Shown: piece by piece, positions 1 to 12,188 of the stretch
How positions within the stretch are numbered: the first letter of the stretch is position 1
How the letters are laid out: each line of letters begins with the position of its first letter
Assembly (NCBI RefSeq): GCF_029873635.1
Contig: NC_080424.1
Location: 923,501 to 987,500 of the forward strand
Source: Malania oleifera
Lineage: Eukaryota > Streptophyta > Magnoliopsida > Santalales > Ximeniaceae
Length of the DNA stretch: 64,000 nucleotides
Reading direction: 5' to 3'
The notes under the pieces: generated by a model
Told to the model about the DNA's origin: nothing
Seen by the model: the letters and a program-made list of their open reading frames with translations, nothing else
Databases searched by the model: none
Program-made: the position numbers and the translations under genes

Positions 1-127
1 CTTTATAGATGGGAAAAAATTAACTAAAACTTTTTTAATTTAATATATTTATCTGTACGCACACCAAAAGCTTCAACCATACACGTCTAATATTGCTTTG
101 TCCTCATTGTCTTGATTCAAATTTCAG

Positions 128-2753
128 GTACTCCCCATACTCGCCAGACTACAGTGCCTACCCTGCGGTTTGTACAAATTCCTCCTTTTTATTTTATTTT
201 GTTGCTTTTTTTGCACTACAATTCATCAACTTAGGATTCCTTCACAAAGCAAAACTTTAAAAGAGACAAGGACCTTTTACCTTCTTTTAGACTTATTTTT
301 GAAGGCCTGTTGGATCACGTACAAGGCATTCTTTTTCAATAAAATACCCAAATTGCCCTTAGTAAAAAAAAAAAAAGTTGATAATGATTAATTTTTATTC
401 TTTATGATTCATGTGGTTGGCCACATGATTTAGAACTAACTTCTTGACAAAAGTAATAATTAATTATTGACTGAAATTAATTGGCCCTTAAATAATATTA
501 CTCATTATTTAGTTAACGCCTTTTAACAATATTTTCTAATTTCTGACAAAAGTAACCTCAATTTAATTTCATTTGATTCAAAAGTAGCCAAAAAGAAATG
601 CACTAGTCTTACCTTAATTTAAATTTAAATTAAATATAATATAAAATTATATTAAAATTTATCTAAATCTGCCCCAATCTAAATTTAAAGTTCAACCCAA
701 CATAATTGAAGTTTATCACAAAAATTAATCTAACCTGTTAAAGGTCATCAAGGCACACGAAGCATCTCAGCCACTGAGTTGCGCGTGAATTAAAGACGCT
801 CATTTTTTGTCCAAAATAAGAATTTTGGGTGAAAATGGAAGTAGGGTGAATTTTTTTACTGGCCCCAACTTCTCCTTTCAAAGGGAAAAGTTGGATTTAA
901 CGTGTTCAGTAATCAGTTTTTCTAGCTTTTAATATTTTTAAAGAACTTTTAAAAATTTACAGACTTCAACTTTCTGAAAAAACTAAAATTTAATTTCTTT
1001 TTCTCCAAAACAGAGTTTCTACTTCATTGTTATTTTTAATTTTTTTCAAATATTACAAAACTATTAAAGCATTAATTATATTTTTTAAAAGGATTTATCC
1101 ATTTTAGTCATTTTAAATAATTTTAGGCACCTTATAATTTTTTTATTAAATGGTCAAAATAATTTTTTTCTTTTTACTGGCTCCTTTTTCATTAATGGTC
1201 AAACATTTTTAAAATAATATTAATAAATTCGTTTTTATCGTTTCCTTTTTAAACTGTTTTTTTAATAAAGAAAGTTACAAAGGGATCAAACTAAACTTAA
1301 TAGATGCATATGTAATTGTCATCAAATTTTAAATCCGTTATTCTTTTTGTGATAAGTCAATTTATAAGTAAAATGTAAAAATTTTAAATGATGGATTTTC
1401 TTTCTGTTCTTTTTTTTAAAAAAACTTTTTTTCCCATAGCTATAAAAAATTGTGGATCTCAAGAATGGTATATTTTTAATTATTAATGGATTTTAAGAGT
1501 TTTTTTTTTTTCCTACCATAAGCAATTGGGATATGAATGACTTGTTTAATTATGAAATCTATATTTTATTTTGTAACTCTAGGTTTTTAAAAAAAATTAC
1601 CTTATTTTTTAGTTTTATTACGTCAATGAGAACATTGTGAAAGAATAAAAAATAAATAAATAAATGTTAGTGAATAATTTTGTACGATTCAATAAAAACT
1701 TGAAATAAATAATGAAAATTAGTTTTTACAATAAAATTCTATTACAATTTATATGCTTCAAATTATTTAAACTAATCGAGACCCTTGAAAAATTAGCAAT
1801 TGCACACGACAGCAGCAGAAAAATTCAAGATGCCGCTTGAAATATTTATTAATGCGCTACGTGTCTATAGGGTAGTTCATCTCCATCCTATGATCTTTTT
1901 TGCCTCTCTCTGGATTCAATCGTCAGACCTCCATAGAGATGATTATGTCTCCATGGAACATTGACCATGTAATTGAATGAGCGTATTTGGGGTCATCAAA
2001 TACATGCTAGTAAAAAGTTTTAAAATATATGTGGATGTTTAAGAAATACGACAGGATGTTTTACTGATTATTTATCCTTTTATAAAGGGCAAAACAATCA
2101 TGACCTTCCTAAATTTTTTAAAGTCTCACAAGTTTTTGCTTGTAATTTGATAAAAAGAAGTGAACTTTTTTTTTCAAATTTATAAATTGTCAAACTTTTG
2201 GACATTTAATTTTTGATCACTCATACCCTTTACTTGATTTATCTTTTTTGTCAAAATTTTTTGAAATTGAATGTTGATGTATTTTTGCTAAATCTCAAGA
2301 GAGATCTTATATATTTGGGAGCATATGCTTATGCGAGGAGCATAAAATTTATATTTCATGATTTAAATTTGTTTAAATCTAAATAAAATTTAATATTATT
2401 TTTTCTTTAAATTTGAATAAGTTCAAGTCTAAAATTTGAATTTATGGTCCCCCAACATGAGGTTAATTTATGGAATTCCAAAGATTGAAAAATCTTGTCC
2501 TTAGATTTGATATCTTCTATGATCAACCCTCTTACCATTTGTTAATCTTAATGTATTGTTTTAGTTTTATTTATGAAGTTGATTTCTTCTTTTATGTAAA
2601 GTATTTGGTTGATTTGAACTTTAAAAGTTGTCATATAAAAAAATAATTTTTTTAAAAAAAACTTTCCTCCCACTAATGAAATTTTCATTCTTTGAATCTA
2701 AAATTATTATTTGAAATTTTTAAAATTGCATAAAATAATAATTTTTATTTATT

Positions 2754-2796
<43 letters not shown>

Positions 2797-4515
2797 TGCC
2801 CTTATATGAATATTTTTTTTAGTCCTTATTCAAATATTAAAAATGGAAGCTTAAATCAGTAACATTTAATGTAAGAGAATAATTGTACTTTTTAAATATT
2901 TCATAAACGATGATTAATTAATTGAAAAAGAGGGGGAGGGCGGGGGGAGGAATGTTAAAAGTGAAAAATTAATTAATTGACGACGTCTTTGGGGTTAATA
3001 TCGTTTGTGTATTTGTCTTTGTCCAGAGCTACTACAGTGTATATGGAGGATCTAACGCCCAATATCCCGTGTACGGGGCCGGCGGAGCCGGGGGGATGAT
3101 GAGCGGTGCAACAGCTGCCGCCTTCTACCCGTATATACAGTTTGGGGAGGGCAGCGCCGGAGCGGGCAGCTACACTGCCGCCAGCGGGCAGAGCTACGGA
3201 GTCCACTACCCTCACCACCATCACCACCACCACCTCTTTCAGTACTCCACCGCCATTAATTCAACTACTGGCGGGGCATACCCCCAACACTATGCTCATG
3301 CTCCTATGTCTCTTGCTCCAACTCCTCCCTTGCAATCAGGTATTTGTCCACATTTATATACATTTAATTTTTTCATATGATCAAATAATATTTATTTTTT
3401 TATTTCTCTTTTTGTCTTTATCATTATTCTCAACTCCATCATATATGAATTGTTGGATAAAGCATGATCAACTAATACTAATTTTTTTTTAAACCGAGAT
3501 TTAAATCGACCTAGAATAAAAATATCTTAAGATATTTAAGATTAGATACTAAAGAAAGAGTTACTAGAACTATAAAGTTATATAGTAAAAAAAATGGTAT
3601 AATCATTATAACATCATCAATTTATATTTCAATTAATATTTATATATGTATTATAGAAAATAGAAAATAGAAAATGGACACTAATTGAAGAGAGATTGTA
3701 TTGTACGTTTTCCTACACATATTTCTCTTAGCTAATTAGTTAACTTTATCAGACAAATCTCCAGGTATAAACATTATAACAACATCAATTTAGCCAAAAC
3801 ACTTGAGTAATCATAAACAAATAAATAAGTTTTGAGAAAAATATTTTAATGCTTTCATTTTGCAACAAACAGGCATATAATATACAATAATTATAATAAT
3901 TATTTCACTACAAATTTTTGAAAAAAGTAAACACAATTTGTTTTTTTTTTTTTTTTTGCTATGAAAATTTTTAAATCATCTTATATATCTCTTAATCATA
4001 CATCCTCAGTTGTTGTTTGCATGTTCGACAACTCAATTTCAACACTACATGATATATGCATCTCTCTTAAAATATTTTGTGATCAAGCAGAAAACAACCA
4101 TCCCACGTTTGACTATATAGTCAGTTTTTGTAATTTTATTTCTAAATATATACTTTTTTCCTATTACTCTTTTCATAAGTGCATAGGGTTCTCTCTTTGG
4201 TAGTTCAAAATATAAACTTAGTTTTCTAAAAAATTTTAAACAAACATAAAAATTTCAAATATGTAGAACTTATCTATATCTGATAAATATAGTCGAGAAT
4301 TTTCCATGGTATATAGTGGCGGCAATCACCCATATTGGATAAATGACTCTGCCTAACTTCCAATACTTAAAGTCTGTTTTATTTTTTTTTTCATCGATGC
4401 GATTTTTATATGTTGAAATCTAATCTGGGTCAGATGTACTAATATCTTTGACAGTGTGTTTTGCCGTGCCACAGGCGTGACCATGGCCATTCATGCTCCG
4501 ATACCTCATCGTTAG
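128..4515 (+). CDS. RRM-type RNA-binding protein (ARP1/RBM24-like), last three coding exons
   Basis: Three exons with good splice sites join in one frame: 128-167 (acceptor tttcag, donor gtttgt), 3027-3339 (acceptor gtccag, donor gtattt) and 4475-4515 (acceptor gccacag, stop TAG at 4513-4515). They encode about 131 residues rich in Tyr, Gly, Ala and His: YSPYSPDYSAYPA, then SYYSVYGG, a run of seven His, and the C-terminus QSGVTMAIHAPIPHR. The Y/G/A-rich tail with a His run and a terminal IPHR resembles the C-terminal half of plant single-RRM proteins of the ARP1/RBM24/38-like group, which bind RNA in the nucleus or cytoplasm. The RRM should lie left of position 1 and cannot be checked. The coding exons are far richer in GC than the introns. 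Splicing is well supported. The family name rests on remembered resemblance of a low-complexity tail, so it is less certain. Confidence 0.72.
168..3026 (+). other. Long intron of the RNA-binding protein gene
   Basis: This 2.86-kb AT-rich intron separates two short coding exons. It contains a (TAA)n microsatellite at about 2757-2796 and many poly-T tracts. I see no transposon ends, no second gene and no conserved block in it. Confidence 0.65.
3340..4474 (+). other. Last intron of the RNA-binding protein gene
   Basis: A 1.1-kb AT-rich intron running from gtattt to the pyrimidine-rich acceptor ttgccgtgccacag. Open frames in it (for example 3961-4203) have no recognisable domain and lie in AT-rich DNA, so I treat them as chance. 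Confidence 0.65.
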
Positions 4516-5673
4516 AAGATTCATCATCGTAAGCTGCCCACCATCCACTCTCTCATCATCAGCAATCCCTCTCATCAAGTCTGAACACCCTTTGGCCTAA
4601 CCATGGTTCTGTCTCTCTCTCTTTCTTCTCTCTCTCTCTCTCTCTCTCTCTAACACATAAGCCCAAGCACATGCTTGGCATGCGTTTGGGCATGGTGGCC
4701 CCCCATAGGGGCTCAAATGATCTCCACTCCCAACTGTGTGGAGAACCATCCATGCATATATTCTCCCCATTGCATTATTAATTAATGCATCTCTTGGGAA
4801 AAAAGGGTTCCTTCAAGAGAGCCAAAGCATGCATCATCTGTATCATCTCATCATCTAATGATCATCACCAACTTAAAGCTATTTGTCATTAGCTAAGTTG
4901 GGAACAGTTCACCTTAGCCCAGGAAAGGCTAAAGGAGAAGAAAAAAAAAACATTTGCTTTTAGCCTAGAAAAAGGCTAATTGTAAGCAAGAAAATTCCCA
5001 TAACACGACTTGCAAACAATGTATAAATTCAAACAACACAATTAGCAAGTCCCCTCACCTTGAATACTTGTCTTTGTACTGCTAATCCCTCCAACTTTAG
5101 GTAATTAATTGCATGCCTTTAAATCTAGAGGCAGTTCAGTTTTAGGAAATCAAGGGCATGGGATGCCCTAGTGGTTTTCTTTTTGGGGTAACATGAGTTC
5201 TAGTTTTTATTAAGGTTTTAAATCTAGGATGAGAAGTAATGTCCCTTTAAATCATTACCAACTTTACTTTTTAACCTATCTCACATTTTCTGTCTAATCA
5301 ACCAACTGCTTCCCTTAGGGTAAGGGGAGAGACAATCACACTAACCCCTTTTGTTCTTTGTTTGTATTTTTTTTTTCCCTGTACATTCGTTAATTATGTC
5401 TCAACTGCAGGAGTTTTGGCTAAGTCTCATTACACATAGGGTAGGGAGGGATAGTGTTTTTTTTTTCTTTTTTTTTTTTCTCTTTTCTGCATGTAACTTC
5501 TTAGCATATTTCACCATCTTGGGAGCTCCATTAATGGCTGTGGAGCTCCAATGCATCTGAACCCTAGGGAGATATTTTGGGTCTCTTGGGTTCTTCTCTT
5601 AACTCCTCAACCATGGTTAGGACTTAGGTCATCCTCATCTTCATTGATCTCTCTCTTTCTCTCCTCTTCTCTT

Positions 5674-5717
<44 letters not shown>

Positions 5718-6830
5718 TTTTACTTTGAAACATTGATATACTCTCTATGTATTAAGACTATGGCTTGGATTGTAACTGGGGATATTGATGCCTAGCTAGA
5801 GCATTCTCCAATCCATGTTGGTTTGAGAATGGCTGCACTACTTACTGCTATGCTTAAGTAAAATTAGAGACTATTTTTCGTATCATTCTAATGCTTTGAT
5901 CATCATGATCCTGCTAGTTTATTGCCCGGTTTTCCTGGAAAGAGTTCAAACTGTGATCCTTTGTTTTAAAGGTTAATATATATGTGTGTGTGTGTGTGTT
6001 GAAAACAATTTAACGATAAAACATGCATATATGTGTGTGTTTAGCTTTGATTAGGAATTAAAACTATGAAAATCACCAAAGATGTCATTTTGAAATTTTT
6101 TTTTATATATATATTTGATTTTTTTTCCCCTCTCTCTTGCACTCAACACAACCATGGCTATCAAAAGAAAAACAGGGCTTGTATATGTGATTAAAGAACA
6201 CAAAAAATGTCGTTCTGATTTTTTTGGCGAGCGGGAATGCATGCATGAATACTGCTTGCATCGAACTTAGACCTACATTCATTCATGTGCATTGAGGGAT
6301 ATATATTAATGAATTAGAATGTTAGCCCAAGTAGCTAATTGTGTAGCTTAGGCCACATTTGGATGCATATGTTGGAATGGAGATAGCAGCTAGGTGGAAT
6401 ATTACAAATCTCAATTTAATCATTTTCATTCTTACTCCCTCCTAGTCTATGATTTGTTTTGTACACGAGAATGAAATGAAAATTTCACATATTATATATA
6501 ACCAAAAAAAAAATTCGAAAGAAAGATACTAAACATTGTTCTATTAATTTTTGGAGGTTTAATTTTGCCTGCAATCCAATTGTTACCTTTAATATATATG
6601 TCATGCTACAAAATAAGACACCGTGCTAGTTAGAAGAGAGCTTAGGCAGGTGAGATCAAGTAGGAAGGACATTGCAACACTCCTATCTAATTAACCCAAA
6701 CAAAGGGAGAGGGTTGTGCACGTTTATTATAATTGCCCAATAAGTTTTTTACCTCCTTGCAAACAAAAATGAAATTTAGACAGGCTTATAGGATAGATAA
6801 GATTGGGTTGAGATGCCCACATAGATAATG
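4516..6830. other. 3' UTR and intergenic DNA with CT microsatellites
   Basis: The start of this stretch should be the 3' UTR of the RNA-binding protein gene; I cannot place the poly(A) site. It contains (CT)n tracts at about 4613-4653 and 5676-5713 and a short (TG)n at about 5985-6000. No gene or transposon end was recognised. The Ser/Leu and Arg/Glu frames here are translations of the CT tracts. Confidence 0.5.
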
Positions 6831-6844
6831 AATTTCTTTCCCAG

Positions 6845-7205
6845 TCACCTTCGACTACCTGCCACCACCACCATAATCACCTGCATCTTCGACCACTTGC
6901 CACCACCACCATAAACACCATCACCTCCGACTACTTTCCACCACCACCATAATCATTTGCATATTCGACCATCTGCCACCACCACCATAACCACCATCAC
7001 CTCCGACCATTGTTAAGCCATCACCACCTTCGACCACCATAACAATCATCACCTCCGACTATCTGCCACCACCACCATAACCACTATCACCTCCGACCAT
7101 CACTAAGCCACCATCTCACACCTCCAAAAACACCATCATCTCCGACCACCTGCTGCCACCATCATAACCTCCATCTCAACTGTCCATTAAGACATCACCT
7201 CCGAA
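6845..7205. repeat. CCA/CCACCATAA minisatellite
   Basis: About eight to ten imperfect units built from ccaccaccaccataa, followed by ccatcacctccgacca or cttcgaccacctgc, in direct orientation with unit length about 36-45 bp. Frames on either strand are interrupted, so it is not evidently coding. It could be a decayed His/Thr- or Pro-rich coding repeat, or a simple satellite expansion. Confidence 0.7.
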
Positions 7206-7251
7206 GAGAATTTAAAAGAAAAACAGTTACCAAAACGTTAGAGAGAAAGGA

Positions 7252-8393
7252 GTGGATCAAATAGATGGTTGCAGGAGAGGGCTGCAGTTTGGGAACTGTT
7301 CGATAGAAATGAGACCATGCAACAGATCTGGGGATGATTTTCTAGTCATCACAGCTAAAGGCAGAGAGTTTGAAAGATTTATACTTATCCATATTCAAGT
7401 GATACCCTGGCAACTCAATAGTTTGGAAGAAATAGCTAGAGAAGGAGACAAAGGAAAGGAGATAGCACAAGGAAAATGGAAAAATAGAGCGTACCGGCGT
7501 TATTTCCTCAGGAAATACGGCTATCCCTCTGTAAGGCTCAAAGAAGAATTTCTCAACAAAGGGGAGTTCTTCATCAACCTTAAAATGGACCATCAAATGG
7601 TTGCATGCAGTAGATTGAGGAATGAGATTAGAAGGTTCAAGATGAGGGACTTGCAGCACCACACAGTAGTTTCTCCCAAGCATCATAGAACACAGGATTT
7701 TCAAAGGTCGCGGTGTCGGATAAGTCTTACAAACAAGCTTTGTTAGGGAGTAATTTTCCTACGGAAGGAGAATGTAAAATCTCCTTCATAGACACCGGAG
7801 TCTTCTTGAGGCAGATAAGAAAAGAATAGAGGAGAGAATTAATTTTCTAAGTGGCTGCCTCATCGGAAACTTTGACGAGTTCCCGGAGACATTAGTGATA
7901 TCAGAAATCAACGTAGAAGTATTTGGAATATTAAGGGGAATTTTGAAGTTAGAAGATTGGAATTTGATCAGGTTCTTTTCGTCTTTGGAAGCAAGGAGAT
8001 GACGGAAGCTGCATGGAGTTCAGAATTCAGAATGGTTAACACTCAGTAGATGGAATCCCGTAGCACTGCGACATAAACCCACGGACTAGAGGCAATGCAA
8101 CTGGCTTTACGTTCCCCATCATTTGTGCAGTCGAGCCATTCTTAAGGCACTTGCTCTAATTTGCAGGGGAAAATTAGTTGGTTTTAATAATTTGGACTGG
8201 TTGGGAGAAGACATTAGAATCAAAATCAAAGGAGTGAGAGAAGTCCCTAAGTTCATATTCATAACTGATCTGGATATCTGATATCTGATATCTGCTACAG
8301 GGTGGATATAGAAGTGGAAACACATAGACATATTCTCAAAAACCCAGGATTTCACAAGCTGCACAGCAATTTCTCTAAAAATCTGGCATCCCT
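7252..8393 (+). pseudogene. Decayed DUF4283-like retroelement protein, left part
   Basis: An open stretch of 164 codons (7252-7746) is followed by weaker coding traces to 8390. The later part reads approximately PHHLCSRAILKALALICRGK and then a segment like VREVPKFIFITDLD. This resembles the core of DUF4283 proteins found in plant LINE ORF1 and their domesticated derivatives (pattern P-LHLWS...G-CGG...). Frame changes and stops break the reading frame. The CACTA transposon interrupts it at 8393, and the same strand resumes at 14585. I see no zinc knuckle. The assignment is by motif resemblance only; an unrelated host pseudogene is possible. Confidence 0.42.
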
Positions 8394-8409
8394 CGCTACA
8401 AAAAAATAA

Positions 8410-8930
8410 GGTTTTTAGTGACGGTTTTGAAATTAGTCGCTATATCTGCCGTTACTAATGCTTATTAGTGACGAATTTTTCAAACCATCACTAATACTAG
8501 AGACAGATTAAAACCGTCACTAAAAAACTTAAGCCCGTCACTATAAATTTTACCTCGGCTCGATCAAAAATCATCACTAAAGCCATAATATTAGTGACGG
8601 TTTTAAATTCGTCACTAATACTCTATTATTAGTGACGGTTTGAAAATCGTCACTGTTACTCACAGGCAACTATTAGTGACGATTTTCAAATCGTCACTAA
8701 TACTATAAAACTGTTACTAATACTATATTATTAGTGACGGTTTGAAAACCTTCACTAATACCATAGTGACAGTTTAAAAACCTTCACTAATACCATAGTG
8801 ACAGTTTGAAAACTTTCACTAAAACTCTTTAAAAAAGGTAATTATTAGTGACGGTTTTGAAACCTTCACTAATACTTAAATTGGACAATTAGTAGTGACG
8901 ATTTTAAAATTGTCACTAATAATTTTAAAT
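8410..8930. repeat. Left subterminal repeat array of the CACTA element
   Basis: About a dozen half-sites TTAGTGACGGTTT and their inverses AAACCGTCACTAA, in head-to-head pairs, so that each pair can fold into a hairpin. CACTA elements carry such subterminal repeats as transposase binding sites. Confidence 0.85.
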
Positions 8931-10834
8931 TAATTTTTTTTAATTATTAATTCTTGTAAAAATCTGTAATTACATTTTCGTATACGTAACATTAAACCAT
9001 AATTGCTAAAAAATTCATAAATTATTCAAAATTCTACTTCAAATTCAAATTTAAAGTATAATACAAATATATTATACAAATTTAAATTCAACTACAAATA
9101 TATTATACAAAATTAAATTTAAATACAAATACATTATACAAATTTAAATTTAAATTTAAATTTAAATTCAAATTCAAATACAAAAATTTCAACTATTCAG
9201 ATAACAAAAAAAGTCAAAAGCTGCATCTGTAGTGCATGGCATCGTGCTAAAGTTGTGAAGGTTGCAAACCCTATAAATTAAGAAAGTTAAAAAAATTAGT
9301 ATACGCTTTTTGAAAAATTTTGGCAGCAATAATAAATTTTACAAGTGCACAAGAGTTTCATATAATAAGCATTAAATAATGTAACATGTTCATGCAAAAA
9401 TAGAATGTGATGTTTATGGTTTACATGACTTCCATAGGACTCTAAAACAACTATAATAATCAAATAATGCAAATGAGTCGATGATTGATAGAATTTTCAC
9501 TTAACATATGTAAAAGTAAATTTAGAGATAAGTTCAAAGTTCATTTGAAGTTCACTCATTCTTTCAAAAATGTTTTAACATTCAGCACACTATAACCATA
9601 TAAGCATATGGTATATGACTGATTATTTTGGAAAAAAGTCAACAAAATTTCGGCACATGTTGTCTATAAATAGAACATTTCCCAAACCTGCAAGTCACAA
9701 AAGCATGCAATTCATAATATTTTTGTATCATATAGATGTCATTTAGATTATAAGACATGCAACAACCTAAAATTATCTACCAGTTTTTGTTTGCTCTAAT
9801 TATGCTTTATTATTTTCTTCCATTTGCCTTTAAGGTTCACATCCTAGAAGAATAAGAAGAATTGTCGAAAATATATATTTATACGCGCGCACACACACAC
9901 ACTCACACACACATAAGTTATTAGAGGTAGGGTTGATAGTAATACTATGCACAAGTAAAAACAGTTATAACGATCAATGCGCCTCTCCTCAGAATCAACA
10001 AAAAAGTTGGAATAGGGGAGCGGAGCTGCTGCCTGCCAGGGGCCTGACAGCAATGACGAATTGAACATATGGAGTGTCAAAACAAAATTTTGTATTAAAC
10101 CCTCAAACAAAAAAAATTATGTTAGAAATAGCAATAAAAGCTACTTTCAAGCAAAACGCTCAATAACACTGAAATGTGATAATTTAAGTTAAATTCTTAC
10201 TTATTCCTTCTCAACACTATAAATCCTTCAGTTTTAAATGGACTAAATAGACTACATATTTGTGCGAACAATATTATTCCAAAGTTCAACTTGAATCTTA
10301 AATAAGTTGAACCCAACTTCAGAATTTCTTTTCAGAGAGAACTCAAAACATTTCCTTTCTAGAAAGGAGGAAATAAAAACAAATGCATCATAAATCAACA
10401 ACTAATGTGACCAATCAAAAAAACAATTGATATGACCTTACTTAAACAAGTTGAATCCTGTTTCTGAATTTTTTTCAGAGTCAAACACAAACCATTTCTT
10501 TTGAGAAAGAAGAAAGTAAACATAAAATGAAGCATAAATCAAATACTAATAATGTCAATCAGAAAAATAAATAATGTGACAAAAATGGTGAAACAACCAA
10601 TAATATTTCAGATTTTACCTTCTTTTTTTTTCTGAAAAAATGTTGAGTTTAGAGTTCATGTATCACAGAGAGAGTGTTTTTTCCTTTCATTTAAAGTATT
10701 TGCATACTTTATTTTTAATTTTTTTGACACCTTAATGCTGAGATGAAACAAACAGACCGAACCCATCGTGAGAATAAAACTGGATATCATATCATGTACC
10801 TAGTATTAATTTTCTCTATTCTTTTAATCTAGGG
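8931..10834. other. CACTA interior, AT-rich, no recognised gene
   Basis: AT-rich DNA with simple TTTAAA-type repeats at about 9040-9180 and (AC)n at about 9888-9913. A minus-strand frame at about 9950-10075 reads SGPWQAAAPLPYSNFFVD. It has a normal amino-acid mix and could be another captured exon, but I cannot assign it. Confidence 0.35.
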
Positions 10835-11345
10835 ATGCAAAGGGTTGAAGATATAATGCACCATATTTCTTCTAAGGATTCTTTCAAACGAACATTTTCA
10901 GTTTTTTGGGAAGGAGCCAAAAAAGGGCAATGTGTTGCAAATACAGTAACAATGATAGCGACGACACCTTATTTAAATTTGTGCTCAATATGGACATTGC
11001 AAATCACATGTTTACATGAACCCAATTCTCAGGAGTTTGGAGTTCCACTATTTAGTAATGAAGATATTAGTTTAAATTTTGCTAGTGATCAGGTGCTAAG
11101 GAAGCAATAAAGTGCATTTGCCAAGGGGAAGGGGGGGGGGGGGGGTTTATTTTCCCAACACATTTCACCTAAAGTGGAGATGAATGATGAGGATAATGAA
11201 GTGCAAGAGCTTTTGGATAAGAAGGTATTGAGTTTGACAGCTACCAAATGTCAGGAAATAACATTGGATTGGGGCAAGAGTAAGAAGAAAAAGAGTTTAG
11301 AGTTGGAGAATCTAAAGTGTTCCATTATGAGGGAAAAGACTTTCT
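10835..11345 (+). pseudogene. Unrecognised coding-like remnant inside the CACTA element
   Basis: A 91-codon frame starts MQRVEDIMHHISSKDSFKR and ends at 11110. After a short break and a poly-G run (about 11131-11144) a Lys/Glu-rich stretch continues to about 11345 (VQELLDKKVLSLTATKCQE). The composition is protein-like rather than random AT. No domain was recognised. It may be a further captured host fragment or a decayed retroelement ORF. All function is unknown. Confidence 0.28.
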
Positions 11346-11714
11346 GAAAAAGCTGCCTTTTTTACTTAGTTTTGAGGATGTCTTGTCCTCCTTTGTTTGC
11401 ATCTCTTCTCAGAAAATTTTCTTTTGCTATCCAAAAAAAAATTAAAATGAAGGCTACAAAGTAGAAAAAAGATCCTTAGAATGGGGAAGATAGAACAGAG
11501 ATACAGTTTGCTTCTAGGGGGAATTGTTTTGTCAACTCTCATATTCTTTTCCTTTTCATTGAGGTCTGGAAGGGGCTACGAAGCTACAAATTAATTCCTC
11601 CAGTAGTGTTTTGACATTTACAAAGGAAATAAATTTAAAACCTCATTTGAAATTGGAAGGGCCGTAGTTCTAATGCTATTTAAAAGCGCACAGTGGGAAA
11701 GAATGGCTAGTTAC

Positions 11715-11813
11715 CTTCTTCCACTCTCTTCCGTACTTCTTGTAAGCTTCATAGAAATGCTTAATTTCTTCTTTACTCCATTGAGATCCTAACATGTCAG
11801 ATAACTTTCTCTT
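11715..11813 (-). pseudogene. Captured exon of an ALWAYS EARLY (LIN9-type) gene
   Basis: A 99-nt minus-strand exon with acceptor ttttgcacag and donor gtaact encodes 33 residues: [16 protein letters not shown], then [17 protein letters not shown]. This matches the start of the SANT/Myb-like domain of plant ALWAYS EARLY proteins (LIN9 homologues of the DREAM/MuvB complex, nuclear regulators of cell-cycle and developmental genes). In the complete genes the domain continues with further exons; none was found here. The exon is open, with intact splice sites, and sits between the CACTA subterminal arrays. It is therefore best read as a transduplicated fragment and not a working gene. Confidence 0.8.
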
Positions 11814-11948
11814 CTGTGCAAAATATTTGGACAATAAACACAAGATCAAAACTATAAACAAAAAAATTAAAGTTACTCTTTTGGAGTAAATCGTGTTTAT
11901 GAATAATCTGCATTATAGTATAGCCTGAACAGAAAGATGCAGACAAGC

Positions 11949-12188
11949 AAACACAGGAGAATAACCGGGTGTGCCTCTCACGAGGTCAGCCTTTGCGCCA
12001 CCCGGGTTCGATTCCTCCCCTGGGCTCCTGGTTTACCTTCCTCGTGGTGATGTGAGGCCGGATCCACGAGGCGTGGGATTAGTAATGACCGGTGCGGCGG
12101 ACCGTAAAACGGACGTCGTTGACGGTTGTGGACACCCGGCGATATTCAAAAAAAAAAAAAAAAAAGAATGTATTTATAAACACAGGAG
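11949..12188 (+). mobile_element. tRNA-derived SINE nested in the CACTA element
   Basis: An 11-bp target-site duplication, aaacacaggag, flanks the insert (11949-11959 and 12178-12188). The body (about 11960-12147) begins GAATAACCGGGTGTGCC, has a perfect Pol III B box GGTTCGATTCC at 12005-12015, a GC-rich non-tRNA part and a poly-A tail from about 12148, followed by about 12 bp before the duplication. Its GC content contrasts sharply with the AT-rich surroundings. The frame through it (11971-12228) is not a gene. Confidence 0.85.

Noticed and set aside
12005-12015. tRNA gene suggested by the B-box GGTTCGATTCC
   Set aside because: No cloverleaf can be formed around it; it is the Pol III promoter of a SINE.
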